From: Portulaca oleracea
Lineage: Eukaryota; Streptophyta; Magnoliopsida; Caryophyllales; Portulacaceae
NCBI GenBank assembly: GCA_029582165.1
Contig: CM055880.1
Coordinates: 3,720,001 to 3,784,000 of the forward strand
DNA length: 64,000 bases
Direction: 5' to 3'
Shown here: positions 12,098 through 22,392 of the stretch, one piece after another
Layout: every line of letters begins with the position of its first letter
How positions within the stretch are numbered: the stretch's first letter is position 1
Program-made: the position numbers and the translations under genes
The notes under the pieces: model-generated
Told to the model about the DNA's origin: nothing
Database searches by the model: none
Seen by the model: the letters and a program-made list of their open reading frames with translations, nothing else

Positions 12098-12258
12098 AAC
12101 TCTCTTTTTTCTATTTTTCTAATTTTCTATTTTTTTTCTTTTCTTTTCTCACTTTTTTTCGATATTCAATTTTTTTTTTCGCTACATTTTTTCTAGCATA
12201 ATCAAGAAAGCAATAAACTATGTACACACAAACCAATAGCCTAATCTACCAAATAACG

Positions 12259-12279
12259 CCATCCCCAAAGAATTCGCCA
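12259..12279 (-). other. Primer binding site, unusual sequence
   Basis: The minus strand next to the LTR end (12281) reads TGGCGAATTCTTTGGGGATG. It begins TGG as a PBS must. It matches the tRNA-Arg type PBS at 30431-30450 at 14 of 18 positions, and it is clearly not the tRNA-Asp type of the two Athila-like elements. The tRNA is not identified. Confidence 0.55.
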
Positions 12280-12280
12280 T

Positions 12281-12499
12281 TGTTCGGTTGTAATTTTTGT
12301 GGTTTTATAAGTTAGGGATGTCGGTCCACAGGGATGGGTGTGAGGCTTGATTAAGGTAATCGGTTCGTGTAAATGGGTTTTTCTCAAGTGCGGAAAGCGA
12401 TAAATTATGTAAAGAAAGCATTTAAATCTAACCTAGACATGATAATAATAAAGAAAGCAATTAAAAGAAAGCAATAAAGAAAGCACTTAAAGATGAAAG
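12281..12499 (-). repeat. 5' LTR of the non-autonomous element, part 1 (left of the Ogre-like insertion)
   Basis: It matches 7024-7243 almost base for base and stops at GATGAAAG, where the Ogre-like LTR starts at 12500. The missing remainder resumes at 32143. Confidence 0.95.
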
Positions 12500-12830
12500 T
12501 GTAGGGCCCGCGTCCCGGAGGGCACGGTCCCCCACGGAAGGTCGAGTCGACGTAGGGTTGCTTATTTGGTTTAAGGGGTGAGACACGATAAAACTAAAAA
12601 ATGAATAAATAAAAAAATAAAAAGTTTGTCAAAAGAAAATAAAAAAAAAAGAAAAGAAAAGAAGAAAGCCGAAAGAACAAAAGAATAAAAAAAAAAAAAA
12701 TGGACGGAGCCTATTAGGCCGGATCCACGCGGATCCGGGCCCGGCTTAGTGAAAAAAAAAAAACTCGGTTTTCTTAAAAAAACGAAAGGAAAGAAAAAAG
12801 AGAAAAAAAACGCAAAACGGGTCGGACTGA

Positions 12831-13674
12831 TCCGGATCCGCGCGGATCCGGATCCTTTCCAGACTCAAAACACAAACCAAAAGTAAATGGAGCCTGCACG
12901 GATCTTGGATCCCTTTGGGCCAAAACTCCACCTGGATTCACGCGGATCCGGTTCTGTTTTGGCCCAAGTGGTACCCGGATCCGCGCGGATCCAAATAAAA
13001 CTTGGTTAAAAACGAGAGAAAAAAGAAGAAAAGAAAAAAAACCAAGAGAAAGAGAAAAAAAAAAACAAAACGGGCCACAAAGCCTGGATCCGCGCGGATC
13101 CAGTGTCTGCCCGAGCCAAAGGCTTTTGTTTTTTTTTGTTTTCGGTAAAAAAAAGATAAAAAAAAGGTAGAGTCGCCAGTTAATTTTAAAAACGGTAAAA
13201 TTAACAAAAACCAAAATAAAAGGAAAGACTCCGGTCTCGAACCAAGAAAACGGGTCCGGGGGTAAAGAAGCCGGTATAGGGGGTTGCCCTTGCACCGCCC
13301 GCCGAAGCGGCCTATACTAAGTCGGGTATTAAAAAAAAGAACTAAATAAAAGTCGTCACAATTTGAATGAAAATCATGCAATTTGCACGGAAATAATATA
13401 AAAGTTCAACGAACAAACAAAATAAAAAAAAAAAAAAATTACATCGGGCGGGGCGTATCGACTACATTATTACAATTTTTATGAAATAAAACTAAATACA
13501 ATAAAAAAGGAAAGAAAACGAGAAAGGAAAAGAAAAAAAAAACGGGTTATACCAGATCGGCGCAGATCTGGTAGAAGATAGGTCGTCGGAAACGGATTCG
13601 GGTTAGAGGCGGCGGTGGATTTGGATTCCGATAAGCCGAAGATGTGGAAGTAGCGAGGAATCCGCGCGGATTCC
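12831..13674. repeat. Palindromes with core ATCCGCGCGGAT in the LTR
   Basis: Perfect dyads lie at 12831-12852 (arms extended by TCCGG/CCGGA), 12977-12992 (GG/CC), 13084-13103 (CTGG/CCAG) and 13657-13674 (GGA/TCC). A related dyad with a different centre is at 13551-13572 (ACCAGATC...GATCTGGT). The 5' LTR repeats them at 30780-31615. The outer arms differ between sites but remain complementary. Confidence 0.92.
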
Positions 13675-13748
13675 TGGATGTCTCGCCGGAAAATGTATGG
13701 TCAAGTTGCCCAAAATTACCCCCCGAGTACCGAAAAAACCAACCCCAA

Positions 13749-13776
13749 ATAAGGATTCGCGCGGATCCTTATATAG
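13749..13776 (-). promoter_or_regulatory. LTR core promoter: TATA box fused to a palindrome
   Basis: The minus strand reads CTATATAAGG, then ATCCGCGCGAATCC. In the 5' LTR (31690-31716) the adjoining palindrome is a perfect 20-bp dyad. In U3 upstream (13980-14150) are five half-sites of the form (A/G)ATCCGCGC. TATA function is inferred from sequence and from the same arrangement at the antisense gene promoter (19741). Confidence 0.7.
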
Positions 13777-14272
13777 CCATGGGGAAAAGGTCGGTCATCA
13801 GCAGTCAACGGCGGTTGAGGGCGGTTACCGGCGGTTGGGTGGTTTTCGGTAAATCATGCGGACCCGAGGAAGCTGCCGTGATTGGCGGTTTGTAAATCGC
13901 GCGGACCGAGCAATCGCCGTGATTGGCGGTTTTCGGTAACCGGCGTAACCGTTGATTAACCGCTATTAACCGTCAAATTTGACCGGATCCGCGCGACCCT
14001 GTGACCCGATACCAAAGCCGGATCCGCGCCAACCTATAAGGCCGGGTCGAACGGGATCCGCGCAATCCTGATGGGCCGGGTCGAGCAGAATCCGCGCCAA
14101 CCCCTAGGTTTTGGCCTAATTGAATCCGCGCCAGCCCACGTTTGAGCCCAAAGCCTGATTTGATGCGTGCTGGCTATCTGCTATTTTGGCCCAAAACATC
14201 ATATTCGCTTGAATTTTATTTCCGAGCCCGGGAATGCTGAAAAATCCGATAGACCCATTTTTGGTGTCTACA

Positions 14273-14286
14273 GATAGCCCCACTTT
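14273..14286 (-). other. Polypurine tract of the Ogre-like element
   Basis: The minus strand reads AAAGTGGGGCTATC directly before the 3' LTR start TGTAGACACC. This is the required position. A near copy lies internally at 19348-19361. Confidence 0.75.
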
Positions 14287-16144
14287 GGTGAGTGCAGGTA
14301 AGACGGCGATCAAAGTATAATAAATCTCGTGTAGCCAACTGGAGGTAGTCCAAATTGTTGACTTGATTGCTGGAGGTCGTCCAGGCTGATTAATCCAAGG
14401 GTAGCTTGGACTTCTGACCGGAGGTAGTCCGATGCTGATTAAATGCTGGATATTGTCCAGGCTTCAACTTTCAAGGGTAGCTTGAAAGACATCCGGAATT
14501 GATTTTTTGTAGCTAGCTTGTCATGCTGGATATTGCCCAGGCTTTGTATGTTTTTCCTGAAAAGGATGATTTTGTAAGTATTTTGATTTTTGGAAAGCTA
14601 AAAAAACAACACTAAAAAGTAAAGTAATAAAATAGAGAATGAAAATAAAGGACGAAAAATAAAACAAGAGAAAAATGCTAATAAAGAGAATACTCCCTCG
14701 GTTATTTATTTTTACCCTCGGGGCATTAAACACACTCATTCACCTCACAACCACTCATTCACCTCACCTTCACTCACTCACCTTATCTCCTCACTCTCTC
14801 TCTATCATTCATTCACTCAAGCTCATCCTCACTCAAAGCTCCATCCTTGCTCAAACATCCTCATTCTCTCTCAACCTCACTCATACATCTTCACTCTCTT
14901 CTTCATTCTCGGCAAAATCCGCGCCGCGCCACCCTCAGCTTCACTCCGGCAGAAATCCGCGCAATACCCCGGCGAGTGTGAGCTATTTCTCCAGCAAGTT
15001 CGCGCCGTTTTCAAGCTGAAACCCACAATATCCTCAAGTAATTCCCTTCTGATTTTCCATTTTTGCTCCATATGAGTTCGAAATTTGTTCTTGTTTCCAG
15101 CAAATCCGCGCAGATTTCACGTTTTTAGGCCATTTTTGTTGCATTTGAACTTGAACACTTGAACTGAAAAACTAAGGCTCGAATACTTGAACTGAAAGTT
15201 TGGCCCATTTTGCTAAAATCCGCGCAACTCCACCTAACTCCAAGCCATTTTTGTTGAGTCTGTGAGCTTGTTTGAGCATTTTTTGAACTGAAAAATTTGC
15301 CATTTGAACACAGATCCGCGCAACTCCTGTGGGTTTGGAGCCATTTTCGCCACAATTTCCTTGAAGCTTTGCCTGTGAGTTCACTTGAATTCGCTAAACT
15401 CCTCCACATTTCATCAGACCCGCGCCACCCTGCTCAAAAGAGGTATGTTTTTACGAGTTTCAGCTCGTTCAAGTGCTTAATATGTAGAAATTTGTCTAAT
15501 TTCTTGCATTTCTTTAAATTTGCTTGAGTACTTGCATATGTGTTGGGTAGAAAGTAATCTAGTGTTAAAATATTCAACCCATGCACTTATTATTAAGTCT
15601 TGAACTTAAACTTAATTAAGTTTTGGACTTGTATGCACATTATGTGAATTTACTCAAATTTGGACCGCCCCCCTTTTTGTGCAAACCATAAAACCTTGGA
15701 CCGATCTAGCTTAAATCCGCGCCAATCCCAACAAAACAGGCCCAAAATATTTCAGCATAAATGACCTTGAAAAATCCGCGCAATTCCTCTCAACAGGCCC
15801 AAAACCATTCTGGCCCAGAAACCAGAATCCGCGCCAGTCCATCAGAATGAGGCCCATGAAAATTGCCTCGGAACCCTTGTAAATCCGCGCCATCCTGACC
15901 AGAAACGGGCCCAAAAACTCTCGGCCCAAAACGCATGGAATCCGCGCAGACCCACAAAAAACGAGCCCAACGTTCCTTAGCCTTAGAAAACCGCGCCAAT
16001 CCAGTCAAATGGGCCTAAAATCACTCGGCCCAAAATCCGCGCAATTCTACACTGCTTGACTTTGTTGACATTTCTATACTGCTTGACTTAGCTCGGGTAT
16101 CGCATAATCTGGTACTTGAGTTGAGCCTTTTATAGTACTTCACA
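14287..16144 (+). promoter_or_regulatory. Upstream region of antisense gene A with ATCCGCGC half-sites
   Basis: Non-coding on both strands. 14290-14540 holds repeats of a 'GGAGGTAGTCC / GCTGGATATTGTCCAGG' type. 14740-14910 is CT-rich like a plant leader. From 14918 to 16050 the plus strand carries about 15 copies of (A/G)ATCCGCGC(C/A), roughly 55 bases apart in 15713-16045. A possible splice donor (AAAAGAGGTATG near 15440) would allow a 5' leader intron. These sites match those in the LTR U3. Confidence 0.5.
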
Positions 16145-19044
16145 ATGCCGACAACAAAGCCAACAAAATATCACCCCAAGAAGGAAGCTTGGGCCGCTGA
16201 CTTAGCCCAGAAGGGGAACATGAGCCGAGATTGGGCCGGCCCCCATCCATGGGACGGCCAAGATCTCCTCTATTGTCGTGACGTACATATTTCCCACTTT
16301 ATCACCCAAGTCACGGTATATCGCCTTCTTCACTAATTATGACATTTTGAGTCCAACTCAGAGATCTCATTTATAATTTTGCCTTGCAGGCCGATAACAT
16401 CCAGGCCTGTGGGGCAATTGGTAAAGTGATGAGACTACTGGATGAGCTGGAACAGTTGGGTTTTCCGGCAAAGGATACAGTCAGGGCGGCTGGTTTTAAC
16501 CATTTTCTCAATGCTCTGCATGCCATGCGCGAGCCTACTGGCCATTGTGTAGTGCGTGCCCTAAGTGAACGGTTTTGGGATACCACCAATACGTTTCACT
16601 TCCCAGAATATGAGATGACCATCACCCCCCTCGATTTTGCTATGATCACGGGGTTACCCTTTGGCGGGGTGCCCCTACAGTATTCTGATGATTTGGGCCA
16701 AGACAAGGCCCAACAAATAGCTTTGTTCGGTCCTGTGATGGGTACCATCCACGATACACGGAGCTTCCGCTACTCCGTTCTCTTCGATGAGGTCCTGAAG
16801 GGCAACTTCTGGGACGAAATGTACACTGATGCGCAACGACGGCGAGTAATACTTGCCATTTTCTTGTGTACTACCATCTTTGCTGACCGTGGTAGTCGTG
16901 TATTCTTCCATTATCTAGGTAATTTGGCGGACCTAGATAATCTCGCCAATTTAGCTTGGGGCGCGGCAGCCTACACTTGCCTCTTCAGGGGACTCCGAGC
17001 GGGTGTAAGAGTCCCTAGATCAAAACTGGAGCAGAATAACACCTATCTTTCCGGCCTGTGGAAAGTCATCGAGGTAGTCCTCCTTCTTCTACTACCTCTT
17101 TACTTATCTGTAATTTGAGTATTAACTCTGTAACTCTTTGCAGATTTGGTTCTATGAGTACTTTGCAGCCTTATCTCCTCGCCATCACTGGTGATGTCTT
17201 CCCAATTGCTCTTCGCTGGGGTCGTGATGACCTGTTAGTAAGGAAGCGAAGAGTGGAGCATTTGGAGCTCTTCCGCGGCATCTTGAATAATCCCGGGCAG
17301 GTATTATCTTCTTTCTCTTTCAATTTCCCCTTTAAAGATCACCAAATTACACACTAACCCATATACAGTGTGCCTTGAACCCTTGGGCTGCTTATGAGGT
17401 TACGGAAGACCAACTTCCGGACCTCGATACAATCGCAGACATCAATCGTAGAAGGATCTTATTTGAAGGCCCTTTACCTTCGTATGGTATCATGGAAAGG
17501 GTCACCCACCAATGCATGCATGTATGGCCTCCACTGTACCGGTCAATCCACCGGCTAAGATGTTCTACCCCGCTCTTTGACTTTCGAACTTGAAGTCAAT
17601 CTTATGGGATTCCTATTGGGAATTTGCTGATCATGGGGCCAACTACGCGTCCATTCGACCACGTCTTATGGGACGCATGGTGAGTATTAGAGAAAACTTT
17701 CCTTGCATTATTAACCTTTTCACCGTAATTGATCTTTAATCAATTTGCGAATCGCACGCACGCCAGCCTCCCAATCCTTTGGGTTTTAGGCGCCGTAGGA
17801 ACCGTCCGAACTCCCTTTATCTTCCAATAGTCCCGAGTAAGCCTCTCAAACCCAAAGTAATAATTACTGCAACTCGATCCGCGTGTTTAATTTTATCGTA
17901 AATCGCTTTGCAGTGGAGCCGAGAGCAAACTATGGAGGCCATTGCCCTTATATACGGTCTCTGTGATGAAATTCAAGATATGCAGAGACGATATCGGCGT
18001 CGAATGGGTTTTGGACCTCGGCGTGGTGGAGGTCGTGGTAGAGGGCAACCGAGAGGTGGAGGTCATCACCACCATCAGGGTAGAGGTCCTGGAGGCCACG
18101 ATGTTGATGACGATGATGATGACAGTGACGATGATGACAATAATGATGGCGGCGCACATGGTCACTACGTGGGAGGTGGTGGCCCTATGCCCCTTACTTA
18201 TCATGCTAAAAATGGTGAAGATGACGATGCTGAAACTGAGTTCCACCAGGATGTCGATTTAGGAGGAGGAGGCTTCTATATGACTCCTAGAGCGTGCTCT
18301 TCCAGCAGTGGTGGAGGTGGCCCTCATTCAATGCGGGGCATAGGCTCCTCGAACAGCAGTGGGGGAATGACCGCCTATGGGACCCAACCCCATGGTTATG
18401 TTCCCTCCATTCCCCTTATCCCTGAAGAGGAAACTGATGCCTCCATGGAATCTGCTAGCACGGCCAGTTTCACCCGTGCAAGAGGGTCTTCCCGGACGCA
18501 TGGTTATGGGAGGTACATTAGTGAGAGTGACGCTGCTTCCCAGGCTTCTGATGCCTCCATGTTGGAGCAGATATTTAGTGGTATGTCCTTGTCTCAAGGG
18601 CCTTCTGAATACAACCAACGCAGATGGTCAGGGGATTTCCACCAGACATCAATTGATTACAAGGGAGCTCAACCAGACATCCCCACACCTTCGATGCCAT
18701 CATCGCATAATACCGGCTTTTTCGACTCATCCTCTTCATACTTCTTAGGCAAGGAGGAACCGATCAAACAAGAATATGGTGACAACTGGAGCTTGACTCC
18801 GACCTTGCAGGCCCCTGTCTTGCAAGCGCATTACCCCGGGTCCTTCCATGTTGATGAGACAGGACAGGTTCACACATATGACACTCCGAGCTCTTCTTGG
18901 AGTCAGCAGGAGCAACCTTCTTCTTGGACGGCAGGTGGATGGAACTTCTTGACCGGTCAACATCCTCCCAACCAGCCAGGTCAATATGTCGGTCAACCGG
19001 GCCCTGATTATATCGACTTGGTTTCCGACGAGGACGAAGAATGA
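16145..19044 (+). pseudogene. Antisense gene A: plant mobile domain (PMD)-like protein, five exons
   Basis: Proposed exons are 16145-16315, 16390-17073, 17144-17300 (or from 17169), 17369-17679 and 17914-19044, joined by short GT..AG introns in phase 0. Exons 1-2 carry the PMD signature: VVRALSERFWDTTNTFHFP, then EMTITPLDFAMITGLPFGG. Exon 3 starts IWFYEYFAAL but meets a TGA; an alternative acceptor at 17167-17168 keeps the frame (PYLLAITGDVFPIALRW). Exon 4 has a further frame change before SILWDSYWEFADHGANY. Exon 5 encodes a 377-residue disordered tail rich in Gly, Arg, Asp and Ser, ending in YIDLVSDEDEE. PMD (aminotransferase-like) proteins are of unclear biochemical function and occur in MULE and Tat-type elements. 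The gene runs opposite to gag-pol, and the copy appears mildly decayed. Confidence 0.65.
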
Positions 19045-19480
19045 AGAAACCACCATGTATAATGCTTAGGGAAATAACTTTGTTATGAACTTTAATTTGT
19101 TTTATTAAAACCAACTTTAAACACTATGCTTATGTATGAACATGCATGCTTTAATTTAACTTTGCTTATTTAGAAATCTTGAAAAAGAAAGAAAGAAAAG
19201 GAGGAAAATCATGCAATGCAAAACACACAAAACAGACAAAAGCGGAGCTGTGGTCAATAAATGTATTCCATTAATCAACGAAGACAACAAAAATTTTACA
19301 ACCTAACATGAGCAAACTATTGCAATCGACATATCCTAATCCGATCCATAGCCCCCAGTTTGAGACTTCAATCATACCAACTTAAACCAAAAAACTGGAA
19401 TCCCGGTAACCCCGAAACAAAATCAATCTTATGCAAAACCCGTCAGTACCGGCCCAAGAAAATTCGCGCCTCTCTCCTGG
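19045..19480. other. Spacer between antisense genes, with an internal PPT-like site
   Basis: AT-rich 3' flank of gene A without further coding signal. The minus-strand site AAACTGGGGGCTAT at 19348-19361 is nearly identical to the true PPT at 14273-14286 and lies about 5.1 kb upstream of it in element orientation. Confidence 0.5.
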
Positions 19481-19485
19481 AAATG

Positions 19486-19765
19486 GCCTGGATCCGCGCC
19501 AGCCTACTGAAATGAGCCGGATCCGCGCCAGCATGCAGAAATGAGCCGGGATCCGCGCCAGCCTGCTTGAAACGGGCCAAATCCGCGCCATCCCGCTGGA
19601 ACTGGGCCAAATCCGCGCCATCCTGCTGGAACTGGGCCATACGTCCAAACCTGCACTTTTCAAAATCACACGACCAATTAATTTTCGATTCCTATCGAAA
19701 CTAGTATTACGGAATTTCGTCTCCATCAAAACTTCGGCACTATAAAATCCGCGCGAATCCAACCC
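19486..19765 (+). promoter_or_regulatory. Promoter of antisense gene B: half-site cluster and TATA box
   Basis: Five copies of (G/A)ATCCGCGCCA(G/T)C lie about 30 bases apart (19486-19622). They are followed by TATAAAATCCGCGCGAATCC at 19741-19760, that is a TATA box running straight into the palindrome-type motif. The LTR promoter at 13749-13776 has the same order. The ATG of gene B lies 121 bases downstream. Predicted ORFs on the minus strand here are by-products of this repeat. Confidence 0.65.
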
Positions 19766-19861
19766 GAAAATTCACACCTTCACTCTTGCGTTCTCTGCAT
19801 TCTGATTATTGTAGACATTCCCATTCGAATTCTTCATCTTGTCTAACCATCTTCTCTAACC

Positions 19862-21291
19862 ATGTCTTTCCAAAAAGAACTAGACCAATGGATTCTTTCT
19901 CTTTCTTTCGATGAGAAAGAAGAGTTAAAGAGATACAATCTTCATACACTAATTAGCCTTAGGCAAGTAAGGCTGATGTGGGACTTTTTTAGGGCAGCCA
20001 CCGAATTTTGGGACCCTGAACTCCACCTATTCAGGTTCGGGGAAAAAGAATTGTGCCCTCTCCCGGAGGAATTTGGGGCAATATTAGGATTTAAATTTTC
20101 TTCCAAACCAGTCATCCCTACTTCTTCTAAAAATACCGCACCCCGGTATACCTCCCTATTAGGTTTAGGAAGGGAAGATTTAGAGAGAATATTAGAGGGC
20201 GAAAGGGTAAATTTTCTGCCCTTGATCTCTCTATTTAGAAGGAGTGATCACCTTGAGCGCAAAGTTAGGGCCTTGGCCCTATGCTTATTAGGACAATTCT
20301 GCTTCTACCATGGTGGCACAAACAGCGGTCCTGCTTCCCTAATCAACATTGGTGAAAGTCTCCGCGATGACCAAAATCTGGCGCCTATGATAGTTGCTGA
20401 AACTATCTTGGGCCTGGATCGGCTTAGCAAGGAGTCTGAAGGCGAGTTCTCAGGAAGCCCCCTGCTGCTTCAGGTAAATTCATTCCCTTTACCAATTTTA
20501 CTGTAATCCTAATAAAATTGTAAATCTAATCTTCTTCCCTTTTGCAGATTTGGCTGATGGAGCATACCCGCTTCCTGGCACCCCCGAAGAATGAAGCTAC
20601 TTTCCGCATAACCCAATTTTGCCAACGTGCCCGCAAGTACAAAGAGCGCTCAACGGACAAGTGGTTGAAGTGGTTTGTTGAGGAGATGATAGTCAAGTGG
20701 CACATCACTTGGTGGAGGATCAGAGAGGTGATAACTGTTGATCACCGGTGTCCGTTTGTCAGACTTGTGGGCTTAACTCACACAACCTATTACTTCCCCG
20801 AACGGACCAAACGCCAAATTAGAAGAAAACAGTGGATTCCCACATTAGACTGTATTCCTCCTAGCCCTAGAATTCTCACTAACGATGCTGCTAAAGTCAG
20901 ATCCTGGCAGGACTACTGGATGAACAAGCCTACCTTAACTGTTCCTCCCACAGGGGGCAGCACATATGTATCTATGGCATATCGCCAATGGATAATGGAA
21001 AAGAACCCCACAGTAAGGAAGAAACTTAAAGAACAAGAGGGAAAAGGAATTGCACCCATGACAACTAGGACTCCTCCCTCACTACAACACGTCCTAAAGA
21101 AAGGCTGTGTAATCGGGAACCTGTGCTCAAGATATTCCTCATCAGCAACCTCCTGAACCTACTGGGAAAAACAAAGAGAAAGCCCCCAGTGACCCTAAAG
21201 TTAAGAAAAGACCTAGAAGGACATCTTCTCAGGGTGAAGGGTCAAGATCTAGCATGGCCCCTGAAGCAGAAAAGAAGTTGAAACAGGATTG
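19862..21291 (+). pseudogene. Antisense gene B: PMD/DUF7745-like protein, two exons
   Basis: Exon 1 is 19862-20473 (204 codons) and exon 2 starts at 20548; the intron 20474-20547 is 74 bp, phase 0, GTAAAT..TTTGCAG. Exon 1 has WDPELHLFRFGEKELCPLPE, the kind of W-P-x-F-x-FG-E-x-PxxEE motif of plant DUF7745/mobile-domain proteins. Exon 2 opens IWLMEHTRFLAPPKN and includes a WxRWF/TWWRI-type region. The exon 2 frame stops at 21156, but a +1 frame (PPEPTGKNKEKAPSDPKVKK) continues to 21291 with a basic tail, so a frameshift near 21120-21140 is likely. The function is unknown. The intron before IW(L/F)xE is at the same place as in gene A. Confidence 0.65.
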
Positions 21292-22392
21292 AAACTGATG
21301 CTGCTTGCCCATATTTTATATATATTTTTTTTAGGGTGTTTTTTATTTTTATTTTTAGATGCTGTTGAACGGTGTAAGTAGTGAATGGATTCACATGCTC
21401 TTTTTTTTTTTTTAGGCTAGGATATAATAAATAAAGATCGAATTTTTCAATAAATACTTTGAAATTTTCTATTACATGTGTGAAATTCCTAAAAACTTCT
21501 GCACATAGAAAATTTTAAATCCTAATCGAAACAAATGTAAAATTCTCTAGGAATTTCTGCATTAAAAAGAAAAGGATGGAAAAAGAAATTGATCAAGCCT
21601 AACACGGGATAAAACCGCGCAAATCTGCCCTAAAACTGCTCGTAAAAAGTGTCAACTGAGTGTTTTGAGCTACATAGATTTGCGAAAATTTAGAAGCGAA
21701 AAGAAATTCCGAAAACTCTAAGAATCCGCGCGGATCTATCAAATTGCTCACCAACAGAGTATTTTGGATCGATACAGAAGTCCGCGTAAGAAAAAAAGAA
21801 AAGAAGAAACTTTGGTCCGGGAGGAAGTGGATCCGCGCGGATCCAGCCCAAAGTGGCTCTAAACAGAAAGTGAGTGTTTTTAGGCCCAACGTAAAGGAAT
21901 CCGCGCGGAGTCCATCATCTTGGTACTGAATTCTGGAAACAATGATGTTAGCCCGAATACCGTGGAAAAGCCGAAAATGGTCCTGGTACTGGGCCAGTAA
22001 GGATCCGCGCGGATCCTATGGCGTTCTAGGCCCAGTAAAGCACGGACATTAGGAAAAAACAGAAAACCCATTTAAGGTCTAGAAATCCGCGCGGATCTCT
22101 TGGACTTTGGGCCTACTTTTTTTTCTAACTCGAGCCTTGGATTTTATGGCAAGTACCATTAGACTCATGAGAATCTAATGTTGCTTTTGAAAGATAAACA
22201 ACCAAAAATGGGGAAATTTTAACGGGTGAGGCCGGACTTTTAGGAAAGCTACCTACGTATCCACAATGTGCGGAATCAGGCCATCGTAATTCGAACAAAT
22301 GAAATCAGTTGCTTGGCTAAATAAGCCAATTGCTGATATATAAAAGAATAGTGGCTGGTTTTAATTACCAGTTGCTATGTCCAATTTACCCT
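21292..22392. other. Spacer between gene B and pol, with palindromes
   Basis: No gene. Poly-T/A stretches are followed by five palindrome sites, of which 21828-21845 and 22000-22017 are perfect dyads, and 21722, 21898 and 22083 are near-perfect. The pol stop is at 22393. Confidence 0.6.

Larger units (their letters stand above)
12500..14272 (-). repeat. 3' LTR of the Ogre-like element
   Basis: The plus strand runs TGTAGGGCCC to GGTGTCTACA. It is 1773 bp against 1691 bp for the partner at 30452-32142. The length difference lies mainly in 13797-13945, next to the TATA box and palindromes. The palindromes and many A-rich runs explain the short ORF predictions here, none of which I regard as genes. 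Confidence 0.95.

Noticed and set aside
12774..13381. Phe- and Leu-rich ORFs in the Ogre-like LTR, which look like membrane proteins
   Set aside because: They translate poly-A/T stretches of the LTR and are repeated at 30663-31319 in the other LTR.
17893..18246. Minus-strand His/Thr-rich ORFs opposite antisense gene A exon 5
   Set aside because: They are mirror reading of the Asp/Gly repeat of exon 5, which has a matching splice acceptor and phase on the plus strand.
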